Source: Scedosporium boydii (taxonomy: Eukaryota > Ascomycota > Sordariomycetes > Microascales > Microascaceae). Taken from it: 64,000 nucleotides of DNA. Positions 12,001 to 23,703 of this stretch are shown here, one piece after another (the stretch's first letter is position 1; each line of letters opens with the position of its first letter). The position numbers and the translations under genes are program-made. The notes below the pieces were generated by a model. That model did no database searches. It was given only the letters and a program-made list of their open reading frames with translations, and was not told the DNA's origin. The stretch is taken from assembly GCA_002221725.1 (NCBI GenBank), contig NJFT01000041.1, positions 1-64,000 of the forward strand, in the 5' to 3' direction.

Positions 12001-13750
12001 CAGACCCTCGTTCTCTCTTTCCAAAACTTCGGTGTGAGACCCTAGGCGCCATAGGCCAGAAGGGAAAAGGAAAAACCAGGTGAAAGGCTAATGCGTCATT
12101 TCGCTATCCGCTGCTTTGCTGATGATGCGCATCAAAGCCACCCCCAGGGAGGCCATTTTCGTATTCTCACCAGTCATATTCCCGCTCAACAGCGCTTCTC
12201 GGTTTTTAGCCCTTCCAGCCCCCATATCGGCCCCATGCATAGATAGAAGAGACACCTTGTCAGACTGGCCTTAAATGGAGAGCAGAAGGCCAGTAGTACT
12301 GCCTTAAAAACGGGAGCTAGTCGCTGGCCTAAAGATCACGGCCCCCGCCTCTTTCTCACCCCAGGGCGGTTAAGTACGCAAGAAGTCTGGGGACTGGGAG
12401 GAATTTGATACCCCCTCGTCTCTTTTATTTATTTCATTCCCAACTGGTTCCGACCTCGCTGTCTCCTCACGCAGGTTAGCTGCCTTAAAAATGTGGGTGG
12501 GATATACGCACATGCGCATGGCATATGCAGAACAACTGGCCTTGCTAGTCGACTCCAACGGCCGTCTAAGTGGATGCCCGTCCTCGGGATCAGCAACGTC
12601 ACGAAGCAACAAAACTAAAACTGGCCTTGTCGAGAGCAATTGCCAAGACACACCTGACCAAGACGATGACACGTTACGAGGTGCAAGGCGTCCGGCATAT
12701 GGGAATCGAGCATGGGAGAGATAGAGAGACGTCTCTCTGCGAAGGAGGACAAAAGCTCTCCCGACCTCGCAGACCCCTCATTTCCACATTCGGTTCTTAC
12801 CACATCCATACGGCCGACGTTGGGGTCAGGTTAAAATCTTGTGCTACACCCATGCCACTTTCCCTGGGTAGGTTATCGCGGACGGGGACAAGCGCGGGGT
12901 CCCTTCGAGTTCTGATACCTCCGAAACCCAGGCCTGTGAGAGATCACAGATTACAACGGCTCCGACTGGAACAGTTCTCTTTGAATGAATAGAGTACCTT
13001 GAGGGACTAGGTCAGGCTTAGCATGGGTGGATTGGTAGGAGGATGTGTTAATGCAAAAGGTGGGAATTCTCGTTATCAAGCCTGATAGGGACGAAAGGTT
13101 GGAGGAAAATATGCCCACCCCAGGGCCTTGCGACAATATATTATTGATTGTGACGCAATTATGAGGAGAATATAGAACAGCATGAGTTAGACCGATGTAG
13201 AAGAAGCCGGGAAGCCCACGAAGAGGCCTATGCGCCTCAAAAACCAAACATGCAATGACCTGCGAAAATGAAAATAAAAAGGCCAGCAGAGAAGATGGGA
13301 CATGAATACAACGAAGACAAAATATGGCAGGAATGCTGATTCCCCGAAAGACCATGACCACGTATTTAAACACCACCCAAAAAAAAAAACAAACTTCCCG
13401 TTTTCCCCGGCTCGTGAATCGAGCCTGGTGTATGCCAGTGAGGCAAGGGACACAAATCCATCTAAAACCCATGCTTCTACCGCAGGATAGACAACAGAAA
13501 GAAAAGAGGGAAAAAAACAAGAAACCAACCCAATTTTTAAGAAAAACATATCATCAGACCCCACGTTCCTGCTTAAACCCGTCCTGTTGAGCCTTTCCTT
13601 TTTTTCTTCTTTTTTTTGTCCCGCTGTTAGACCGTAATAGGTGGAGAGAAGAGAGAAGACGGAGAGGGAGCAAGACATATATGATAAAAGATATGTAGTG
13701 GTTCGGGAAGAGATTGGCCAAGGGCAATAAACTCCGTGTTCTGAGATAGC
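6001..13750. other. Gene-poor intergenic block
   Basis: No ORF in these 7.7 kb resembles a known protein, and the longer ones (10839-11375 plus, 178 aa; 12951-13520 minus, 189 aa) look like chance or overlap other ORFs. The block holds exact TACTTCGTA/TACGAAGTA words at 6086, 7785, 7908 and 8170, and two TACGGAGTA-type variants at 7396 and 7421. It also holds adjacent inverted repeats at 10319-10368, a 7-bp hairpin at 10524-10542 and a 16-bp perfect palindrome at 11517-11532. I saw no transposase, reverse transcriptase or LTR pair. Confidence 0.5.
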
Positions 13751-14980
13751 TCACCCCCTATCATCCGGCCGAAAAGCAGTCGCACCGTAAAAGCCTCCCT
13801 CTCCTCCACTCGCAGCACAAGCAAGACAAACACCGCCGCCGTAGACCCTCGTATGTCTCGTCCACCCAGTTCCGTACCCGTCAGTGACGGAGATCACCTC
13901 TCCTTGGACCTCGACGCTCTTCTCCGGCAATGGATATCCTTCGTGGTCGGGAGGCGCTGGGGGGAGGTAGGGGTTTATTGTGGGAAATGAGTTTGATGAG
14001 TACAGTCCACCATGAGGCGCTGATTCGGGCGATCCATCCTCAGTTTCGGCCGACACAGATGAGTCGAAATGACGTTGCAAAGGCGCAGGAATGTTAACGG
14101 GCTGAGATTTGGCGAATGTGGGACTGGTAGGCAGTGGTGGAGATAACGGTGGACGCGTGGACGCGAGATAATCTGGATTGGGCTGATGAATAAAAGAGGA
14201 GTCCAGCTCCAGAGTCGTCGTGTGGTAGAGAGTGTTGTGTCCGTTGCGGCTGAAGTCAGATGGAGATAGCGCTGGTGGTGTAAGTGGCGGAGGCGGGGGA
14301 GGCCTCATCATCAAATATCGTTGTAGGGTAGGTTCTGGCCTGGGTCTTGGCGGGGACCCACCATCACCAAGCGCGATTCCTTCGCCCTGAGACCCAGTTT
14401 CACCAGGAGTCGAACCCTGACCGAAAGGTTTGCTGTCGTCTCCGCGAGGCGCAGCAGAAAAGTTTCCGGCCTGGTCATCCATCATCCAGAACGGTGGTGG
14501 TGCGGGAGGTGGGAAAAGGTAATGTAGACGTTGGTACGGCTGACCGGGGCTTAATAACACCGGCCCTTCTCGGGGGACACTCTTTTGCTTTGGAAGGGTG
14601 TACTTCTCGGAAGGATCAGGGGAGGAGGAAGGGGCAGAAGAGGAGTCAGTGCCTCTCCACCATACAAGAATTCTTCGGGCTGTGTGTCGGACAATGATAA
14701 AGATGGCAAACAGGGCGAGGCCGTCCCATGTATGCTTTAGGAGGAATGACACATAATGAGTATTGCTGTGATTAGTTGCTAGAGCATGGCGATGCATTTC
14801 CCAGTCAGCACTGGGACTGAAAGCGACCGGCATGGCAGGTAGATATACTCTGAGCCGATGGGCACAGAGCTGTTTCTGGCAAGTGGTAGCCGGGTAAGGC
14901 AAACTCCAAGGTTCCGCAAAGGAGGGAGGGGTGGGTGGGTATAGATGGGGATCCAGCCAAGCAGGGGAGTCGAACGGCAA
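13751..14980 (-). CDS. Uncharacterised single-pass membrane protein
   Basis: Single-exon ORF of 409 aa, stop TGA at 13751. The first ATG is at 14980 and a second in-frame ATG at 14833 (residue 50) would give 360 aa; I cannot decide between them. One hydrophobic segment (WDGLALFAIFIIVRHTARRI, about residues 85-104) should span a membrane and is followed by basic residues. The long remainder is rich in Pro, Ser and Gly and likely disordered. The C-terminus has a compact block (GYGTGWTRHTRVYGGGVCLA, then ASGGEGGFYG) that I associate with conserved hypothetical proteins of Pezizomycotina. This block, and the intact frame in otherwise open DNA, are the main reasons to call it real. Function unknown. 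Confidence 0.75.
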   Translation of the reverse strand: MPFDSPAWLDPHLYPPTPPSFAEPWSLPYPATTCQKQLCAHRLRVYLPAMPVAFSPSADWEMHRHALATNHSNTHYVSFLLKHTWDGLALFAIFIIVRHTARRILVWWRGTDSSSAPSSSPDPSEKYTLPKQKSVPREGPVLLSPGQPYQRLHYLFPPPAPPPFWMMDDQAGNFSAAPRGDDSKPFGQGSTPGETGSQGEGIALGDGGSPPRPRPEPTLQRYLMMRPPPPPPLTPPALSPSDFSRNGHNTLYHTTTLELDSSFIHQPNPDYLASTRPPLSPPLPTSPTFAKSQPVNIPAPLQRHFDSSVSAETEDGSPESAPHGGLYSSNSFPTINPYLPPAPPDHEGYPLPEKSVEVQGEVISVTDGYGTGWTRHTRVYGGGVCLACAASGGEGGFYGATAFRPDDRG

Positions 14981-16719
14981 AAGAAGGGGGCGTATGATGT
15001 TTTAGGAGTGAGCTTTTGGCGCTGCGCTGATTACCACCACGGTCTGGTGTGGATTGAAATATGGCCTTTCCTTTCACCTCTTTTGAGACAGGGTGGGGGG
15101 TGGGAACGTAGAATAAGCTGGAAGGAATAGGTCAAATCAAATCGTCATTTAAACTTGATTACTAGGTTTCCGCGCCAATTCGTTCGAGATTCGTTGGGTG
15201 TTGGGCGTGTCGTAAAATCAGCCTTGACCTTTGGCTTATGGGCGTATAAATGAGAGGGCGAGACAGCGCGTCGTGTCGTGGGCGTTGGAAGAGGGTCGCC
15301 GGCTAGCTAGCCTTTCAAACGGAAGGGGGGTATCAAAGGGGAGGAGGGGGTTTGGGGGCAGATGACAGCTAGAAGAGGCCCTTAGCGCCCAGGCTCAGGG
15401 GTTGCAGAGCAGGGCCGGTGTAAGCAGCACAAGCCTGGAACCTGGATAGAGTTCGCGAAATCGTGCGTTCGGATGGACAGGCGCGAATCTCCAGGGTTGA
15501 GACGGCGAGCACGCACGTCAGGGTCCCGTTCGAGCGCAGAAATGAGGCAGTGCTCACTAGGCAAGAATCTACGTAACATTCAATTGTAAGTATGACCAGT
15601 CCAGCAATCATAATAAAATAACGAGGCCCGGCGTCTGGGGGCATCCAGAAACACTTGATTTCCGGGTGAGATCAGAATGCAGGCTAGCGTCAATTGACCT
15701 GACTGGGTAAGGTGAGCGACCCATCGTCGCCCCGCTCTCCAGACTCCCCATGACCAAGTCCGCGAGTGCGAGCGCGCCAGTCAGAACCCGATGTACGATG
15801 TAAGATGATGGGCGAAAGTGAATGGTGTTGGTGTGCAATTAGAGGAACGAATAACTGGGGAAAGGAGGGTGCGGAGGAAGCTGAAATATCCAAGCTCTGA
15901 CGCGACGAGATCTTGGATATCGATGTTACGCAACCCCAATAAATGACCAAGGAGAGAGCAAAAAACTTCAAGATGGTCGAAGATGAAACTTACATGTCGT
16001 CTTGGTCGAATTGCCTCGGGGCTAATAATAACGAGGGCTCGGTTTGGCTTCCCACACCTGTTATTGAAGGGGGACCTTGCTGATCCTTGGCAATAAGCAA
16101 TGATAGGCTGGAACTTCGGTAATGCAACACAACGCAATGTGAAGGATGATGCTTCTTTGGGGTTTGCGGACCCTCGTTGTACAGCAGCAATAGAGGTGTG
16201 CTCGATTGATGATACACAAGGGCGGTACGAAGTTATGGAAGAATAAGACCTCGTTGCAGGAACGGTCGCCGACGACCAAAGATGAGGGATCTCGCTGAAA
16301 TGGTAGCCGCTGGTCTAACAAGAGAAATGCTAGATCACAATCGATTCGACGATCGTCCCATCCAATTAGGTGGCTAATTTCTATTCCGTCTTGGACTCCC
16401 GTAAGAAGAGAGGCTCGATAATCGTAGATGGTCCAATGCGTGGCCAAGCCTGCTGTGCTTTGAGTCGTCTTCAGGATCTTTGGCCAATAATCGCTTTCAG
16501 CCGGCTGCTCCTTCTCGTAATCTCACGTGGCGAATAGTTGGTGTTCGATCCGAGGGTGTCACGAGTGGGAGGGAAGGATCGATGACCGTGGTCGTTCTTG
16601 TCTTTCCGGGCGACGGTGGTGGAGTGTAGCTTCCGCGACAGTTGACCGGAGTGGGTTTGTCGTATGCAATCGGCCGAGGCGAGCGGAGACTTGGACCTTT
16701 CAAATGTTGACGTCTTGTT

Positions 16720-16770
16720 CTCAAGATCTCAAGATCTCAAGACTTCTCAAGATGCAAGATGCAATACGCA
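16720..16770. repeat. Short direct repeats of CTCAAGAT and related units
   Basis: The unit CTCAAGAT recurs almost in tandem, first contiguous and then after a few bases, and grades into GATGCAA and CAATACG repeats. It looks like a small slippage-derived minisatellite in intergenic DNA. Confidence 0.6.
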
Positions 16771-19700
16771 ATACGGGGACTGGAGAAGAGCAGGAACGCC
16801 CGAGGTTCATAGAGGAAGGAAAGGCCCCGGATTTTTAACCTTGTGACGGCTTTGATTCAACCAGGGTACGTGAATGGGTGAGTGCAAGAGTGTGTGTGTG
16901 ACATCCACTAACATGCTTCCATCCGCCATCATACGTGCATCTCATCTCCATGCAAGCTTTGCTCTGGGCTGAGGTGTGGATGTATTTAGATCCAGTCTAG
17001 CTCATGGGGTCGTGGTCGAGGTGCGCTGAAAATCCAAGGGGTGTTTTGATTGAAGACGCTTTGGGGGGGTGGTTCTGAGACTTGACCATACGTGAGTGGG
17101 TAGGGAGAGACAGCATTTCCTGATATAGCATATACTTCGTACAAGGAGAGTTTAATCCTCCAAAAGACAGCGAATGATACTTCGTACTTTGCGGCGTTCT
17201 TCTTCTTGCCAGCAGGTTCTCTCTTGCAAATCGCGGACCGCCGCCTCGCCGCCGGGCGGGCCATGCATGAGATCTGAGCTCTGTTAGCAGCTCCATGTTA
17301 GAGCTAGGAACTATCAGAATGTGGAGCAGGCTCGTACTTCGTACCTAGAGTACATGGGATAGAGGCGGTGCAGACTTGGGGACTTGGACTTGGGGGGATA
17401 CCCTGCTCTCTCGTGTTTCTAGCGTGAAAGGCATGAGTTTCTAGCCAGACTCTAATGATCTAATATTAGTGAGGAGCGTAAACTACTTGCACAAGTGAGG
17501 TGAACTCATGCAATGCCTGCGAAGTAAACTAAGGGCAATTTGTGGCGTTCCATCTCGGGGAGTAACGAGCTGGAAATGGCCAGAGCGTGAACATGGGGGC
17601 TGGAATGGACGGGCAAATAGGGTGGGTACTAAGTAAAAGCTTAGTGCGCCTGGGACGGACTCTGGGTAGCGAGTGCGTGCCAGGCAGTCCGGTGTATTCT
17701 AAATTCTCTTCGTCCTCTGTCAAAGTACACACGGACGAGGTAATAGTGCATTTTTCATCCCACCAAGGAACGTTAAAGCACCTGAGATTGACGACGACCC
17801 TGAAAGAACCGGGATCGAGAAAGTTAAACTAGTTTACCCTGAAGCTGTCGTCGAATCATCCGTTGTCGAGAGAGGGGTGGCGGTATGTGACAACATGCCT
17901 GCTCGACGTCCTGTTCGGATTCATCGAGGTCTTTAACCAGCTGGCAAGCACGCTAGGCAAATCCGTATACATCGGAAGAAGGACAGTGTCTCGGTACGGC
18001 TTGTCAAATATTCAATGTTACCAGCTGTTGTTGGTGGAGGTTGCCCGGATTTCTCCTGGACGAAGTACTTCATCGTCGGCAATCTCCTACCCACCAGACC
18101 TACTACGGAGAAATGGCCAGCTGGACTAACACGGTGCATTCTCTCTTTAGCTCTTCTTCGGCAGGAGGCGACACGGATTGAAGGCGAAATATCAATTTGA
18201 TGTTAGTTTGTCAGCTCTCTACTGCATTGCATACAAAACTTCCGTGGAAGGAGAACGAAGGAGCGTGGCCAAGTCTCACTTTCTGAACCTCAACCATGCT
18301 ACGCCACGCCAAGCTCAATGCATATACCAGCCTGGCTGGCCATGCTCGTTCGCAGTTAAGAAGACGCAGTCTCGAGGTGGATATTAGGGCTTAGCCAGTA
18401 TAGGAAGGACCGCAGTGTCTCGTACATCCCGCGCTATGCTGAGAGGAGGTTTCTGAGGTTAGTGTAGTCACGTAGTGCAGGCTGTCTGCGGTAAAGAATC
18501 AATCTATTGCGCCAGGTTACGTTTTTTTCGCGATGCGGCGTAGACACCTAAGAACTGATACGTCGTATTCTTTGTCCTTGAGTGGTGTAGTGTAGTTGAC
18601 TATGGGATGTAAATGAAGTAGTCGCTGAGCCTTTAATCTTAGTGAGGGGACTTGACGGGAGGCAGCGAGAGCGCAACCCCACTACTACGAATTATACTTC
18701 CAGGACCTTGCCTTTTGCATGCAATAATTATTCGCCAGGAGCGGCAAGCGACCTGTGCCAACCCAGCGTTCAGCCTGACAGGACCGGCTCGCAGTCTGTG
18801 GAGGATTCCGCGAGATAAATCTGCGAGCAACTGCTGCCCGTAGGTTTGGGTTCAAGCCAAACCAACTCTGTATTCCTATCTAGAGCATATGGAGAAACGC
18901 CCAAATAATGAGCGATAAAAACAAGAGGCGTCGCCACGCGGCACCTTCCACGCATGAGGCGGCGACCGAAACGAAGAGAGGTTAGTTTACTTTGGTATGA
19001 GCAGAAGAAGCGTTCCAGCTTGCTCTGCTGAGGAGAGTGGATTCCTGCAATCCACACATTCCAATCATCCTTTGCAGATCACGACGTAGGTGGGCTCACA
19101 ACATATTTCGCCTTTTGCCCAACATTGATAGTTTGTATCGGGTCTCTAACAACGAAAGGATGAACCCCACTATATCATATGACCTCATATTAAAACAGTC
19201 CGGGTCAACAGAGCCAGCCTATGTCGAGGCAGATGCGGAATTTAAACTACACTCTTCAGCTTCACACTTTTTCTTGTGGCTTCGGTAGTGTTGCTCGGCC
19301 CCGGATGGACCTGGAAGAGGGGGGAGATTAGAAAACAGAATGCCACAAACGCCGGCCGGGCCTGGCCTGGCTCATGATGAAAGGGGACGAGCACCGAAAA
19401 TCCGGTTATGGCTAGCTTCGCGGGACCCTTCAATCATCATCGGAAAGCGGAGGAGAACCCAAGCTTGGCCTGCGACGCTGGGCGCAAATTGCCATTGGTA
19501 CGATAGCAACACTGTGCAGCCTGGCGAATGTCTGGCATCCGAAGAGGGAATGGAAACCTGTACGAAGTATGTTGGTTCATGCTTTCCAAGGCTTTTGCTG
19601 GATGAAATCCTCCGGTCGACAGAGTGGGAGCATCATGGGCAAATAATATACGACGCTAATGTGAGGTTCAGCTCCCATGAGCCGGAAACTGGGTACATGT

Positions 19701-22534
19701 GTGAACCTCTTTGTGCCTTAGCTGCCCCGGAAGAGATAAGCGTGGTGGCGCCTGCCCCACCGCGAAGGACATGGACGACGCTAACAATTGAAGCTTTCAA
19801 ATTGTCCAGTCTCAAATTCTCAATGTACTGGCGAAGTGAGAAGTACCTCGGTACCCTCAGCTGGGGTCGGAAGGACCTCTCCGCGCTGGCGGCCCGCTCA
19901 TTGGCCCATGGCCCAGCCCTGTGCCAGATCAAGAAAGAGCACGTCCAGCGAAGCTCCCCTCCAATCTCAATTCGCGACAAGGGACCCCTCATATGCAACT
20001 TCCATGCTGGAATGTGGGATGATGTGACTGGATGTTCCCGGGAGCTTTTCATCGCGGATGTGAAGTACTTCGCAGTGTACTTTTTTGCGTCTCTTCCTTC
20101 AACTCAAAAAGAGAAAAACTTACTGCAATCCCTGTACAATGACGCAACAACGCCCTTGCTCGACCTCCCCCAGGAACGCGGCCTGGACGGAAGCTGTCAC
20201 TCCCCTCCTCCCTCAGGGTTTAACATGACAACGTCCAATATACTCGCGTAAGAGGGGTCCATCCACCAACCAGCAGAGCAATACAGCAGGGATCTAACTG
20301 CTCGAAGAGACATGGGGACGAGTTTTAGGTATCAAATGTTTTGTCCGTGTTCCAGCCGCGCTCCAAGGAATTGGATTTCCGAGTCCGTTGTTGGATATGG
20401 ACGATTCGGCGGCGGCGGCGACGACGGCGGAACAACCGCATGCCCGACAGTGAAAACGACGAAGTAAAGGACACTTAGAGTCGCGTGCCACCCACTTTCA
20501 GCTTCATCGCACGCCACTAACCTTTCGATTTGCTTAGACGGGAGCCCCCTCCTCTTCACCCAGATCTTTCCTCATGGCCCGCTCTTTGGTGCTTCTCGCA
20601 TTACTGTGGCAGTTCCGGTAACTGTTCGTTGCAGTGTTGGGCAGCCACGTTGCGGCAGTCACCAGCCACCGGGGGCCGGCTATTCGAGTCATTGGAAACC
20701 CCGTTGGGCAATCCAAAGTCATCGTCGATGCCGGTGGGACAAGATCGACATCAGTCCGCCCACTCATCATCTGGCTGTACTGGACTAAGGCTACTAGGTC
20801 CTGATCTTTGGTCCTAATTTGAAACTGGATGACGTTGTGGAGCTGGCAACTTGATGACAAAATTGTTCTGTTTCTGACCAGGCTGGTTTGAGGGGTCTCG
20901 TCTCAATCCTCCTTCTATTCTCCTCTTTTTTAGTGCGATCGTCACTCTAGCTCCGGCCGATATGAAGATTTCCGACAGGTTTTCTTTCTGGTAGTTTCCG
21001 CTACACCACCCTCCGGAATAATACCGTTCTCTTCTTGCGCCCAAGTCCGCGGAATCTTTCCTCCTATCGCTTGCCAGATTCTTTCCGTTCTTCCCCCTCC
21101 CCCTCCGGTTCTTTCTTTTTTATCTTTTCTCCTGGAAGAGGGTGGCGGTGGCACAACTGTATACGTCAATCTCTCTATTTCAAGGCCCAATTCTCGGTGG
21201 ATTGCGTTTGTTCCCATCCTGCCGTCTCCGTCCGATGTGTGCGCTATTACTTCGTAGTTTATTTTCCTGCCTGGGTGGGGTGGGAAGTACTTCATGCACA
21301 CCCCTTCCCGGATTTCCGGTAACGAATCAGAGCGTTCAGGACGAAGCTCTCAAATATCAACACCTGAGCCGAAACGAACAGTGTCCTGTCATTCACAGTT
21401 TAAAGATGAACAGGATTAATAGCCTGGCGATGGCGAATTCAACAAAATCCTATCAAAACTTACGCAAGGCAGATCGGCCAGCATAATATACCCACCCCAT
21501 CTTCGGATAATTTTGCGACATGATTAAGATGCAGACGCCTGCCTAGTCCTTGCAGCGACCAGCTGTTGCGTTGAGCTCGACCATGAGGTGCGTCGAAGTT
21601 CAGCAGAGTTGGACTGACCCGCAATTGATCAATTGACGCCTGGAAGCTGATGAGGGGGCGGTTCCGGCGGGGAGTACCGCAGCGTGGTGCGCTGCCAGAC
21701 ACATACCTCATATATCCGCCGAAAGGGATGCGATTCGCTCTTTGATGGAATCTCCCATCTCCCATGCGACAGGTCCACACACCAGACCGATTGAATAGAG
21801 ATTCTGGGCTAGTTGCATCGGTTGATCAACCGATCAATTGTTGATGTGTCTCGTGCGACCACCCAGGCATGGGAGATGGAGCATTGATTGATAAACTAGT
21901 TTACGGCTGCTGGCTTGCGATGACGTTCTTCGGAAGATATCAAAAGGTACGTCGCAACATGTGTATGCTCTTGAGCTTTGCTTTTTTTTTTCTTTCTCTT
22001 TTTTCTTCCCTTTTTTTGCCCCCTCCTAGTTGCTGCTGGCACGATATTCAAACTTATTTTCTTTCTTTTTCAGCTGACGAGAAAATCCTTCACCTCCAGC
22101 CACAGCGGGGAGCATGCCAGAGGTTCGTTGGCCTCCTCGTATGACTCGGTCTGACTCGGTCCCATCATATAAACTTATGTTTCCATTTTCGGGAAAATAA
22201 TCTCTCGCCGACCCTCGCCCGACTGTGAGAGGGCGCGAGGAGGTGGTGAGCCTTTGCATGTCCGAAATAGGTAGGTGATATTGTGGTTGACCGAGCGGTG
22301 TCCGAATTTGAGTGACACCAGGCCTTTCTTATGTATGCGTACATCTATCCCTGACACGGAGGCATGATGATGATACACTAATGTCGGTGGTTAGGTTACA
22401 TCAAATGCTACTTCATCATCCCCAACTCAGCCTTACCGAATCTCCCTGTGGCGATACCGATCCTGTTCGCCTCCGGTATAGTACGTATTGTACCTGAGTT
22501 GGCGGCCCCTTATCCGACATCTGACGTTCTCTCC

Positions 22535-22600
22535 TTTTTTTTTTTTTTTTAATGTGTGCCTCGTTCCTACCGACTATTAAATTTCGGTTTTTTTTTTTTT
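22535..22600. repeat. Two poly(T) tracts, 16 and 13 nt
   Basis: T runs at 22535-22550 and 22588-22600 are followed by a CT-rich stretch up to about 22620. Such tracts are common just upstream of fungal transcription starts on the plus strand. The only ORF downstream (22640-22903) is unsupported. Confidence 0.6.
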
Positions 22601-23687
22601 CTCTCTTTCCTTTTCTTCGACCCTAGTTGAAGATCCGCGATGAACGGCGCCCGCCGAAGCCGGCAGGACGCCACGGCGATTCCTAATGAGACCGGCGAAC
22701 CCGTCTACCCCCACCCCTTCCGCTTCCCTTCTCTTCTGGTTAACAAGCAAGTGCCCTGCATCCTGCACCTCCTCAGCACGCTCAAAAGATCGGATCTGCC
22801 GATCGCGCAGATGAAAGCGGGTGAAAAAAAGCCAGGGGTTGAAAAAAAAGAAGTGTCTGGGGGAACTTCGCTAAGATGGGATTACCGAAGAAGCTCAACT
22901 TAAACCTAAGTCCAATGTATCATTCCTCTCAACTCTGTCTCGAGTATCTAGTGAGTATCGAAGCGCTTAACAAATGTTATGGATGCCAGGTTGTGGCATC
23001 CAACGCCCTCCAACCGACCCCCCCCGACCTTCGTAGCCAGCCACATGCGCCTACACTACACTAGGATGAGACTAGAATCAAGATGCGAGAATGAGAATTA
23101 CGCGCGTCAGATCGGTTGCATTTACGTCGAGCGACGTGACCGTCCCGTCCATCCAACCATCGTGGATCTGACACACATCCACTCTCTCTTACTCACAGCA
23201 ATCACACCCACACCCACACATTTTCATCCTCTCTTTTTTCTTCGCTTGACGCTGTAGAACGTAGAACCTGCATTTGTCCTTCCCATCCATACACACCTCA
23301 AGCTTTTCCGTCCCCACCAGTATTACTACATACGCTACTAAACTACAGGATGCATCGGGACAAGGAAGAAAAGTTTTTGGGGGCGATCGTGGTCGAGGCT
23401 ATTTGGGATCTAATGTGTCCATCTCAAAACGGAAAATTCAGCTTCCAATAGTTGACGTCCGCTCGTATATACACCGAGTTTTCTCTTTCTTCACTTTTCT
23501 CTTCTTCTCCCGTCCCCGCAAAGAATTTTCGGCTTTCGATCTCCCCCCCTTGATCCGATTTACGATCTCGACGACGTGGTGTCGTAGTGCTAGGATATTC
23601 TACGGGCTAGGCCCATGTTGTGTTGATCTTCTTCCACACTCAGGCAGCCACCGAGATGACATCCACAATTCCACGTCCAGAACCACT

Positions 23688-23703
23688 AAAAAAAAAAAAA
23701 AAA
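23688..23703 (+). repeat. Poly(A) tract, 16 nt
   Basis: An uninterrupted A run followed by AAAG repeats in intergenic DNA. It is a simple microsatellite with no associated gene. Confidence 0.7.

Noticed and set aside
12951..13520. 189-codon minus ORF with many Phe residues
   Set aside because: Lies downstream of the membrane-protein gene, has no family match and reflects the T-rich strand.
14397..14417. Minus-strand GGGTTCGACTCC, like a tRNA T arm
   Set aside because: Lies within the open frame of the 409-aa protein, and no acceptor or anticodon arms fit around it.
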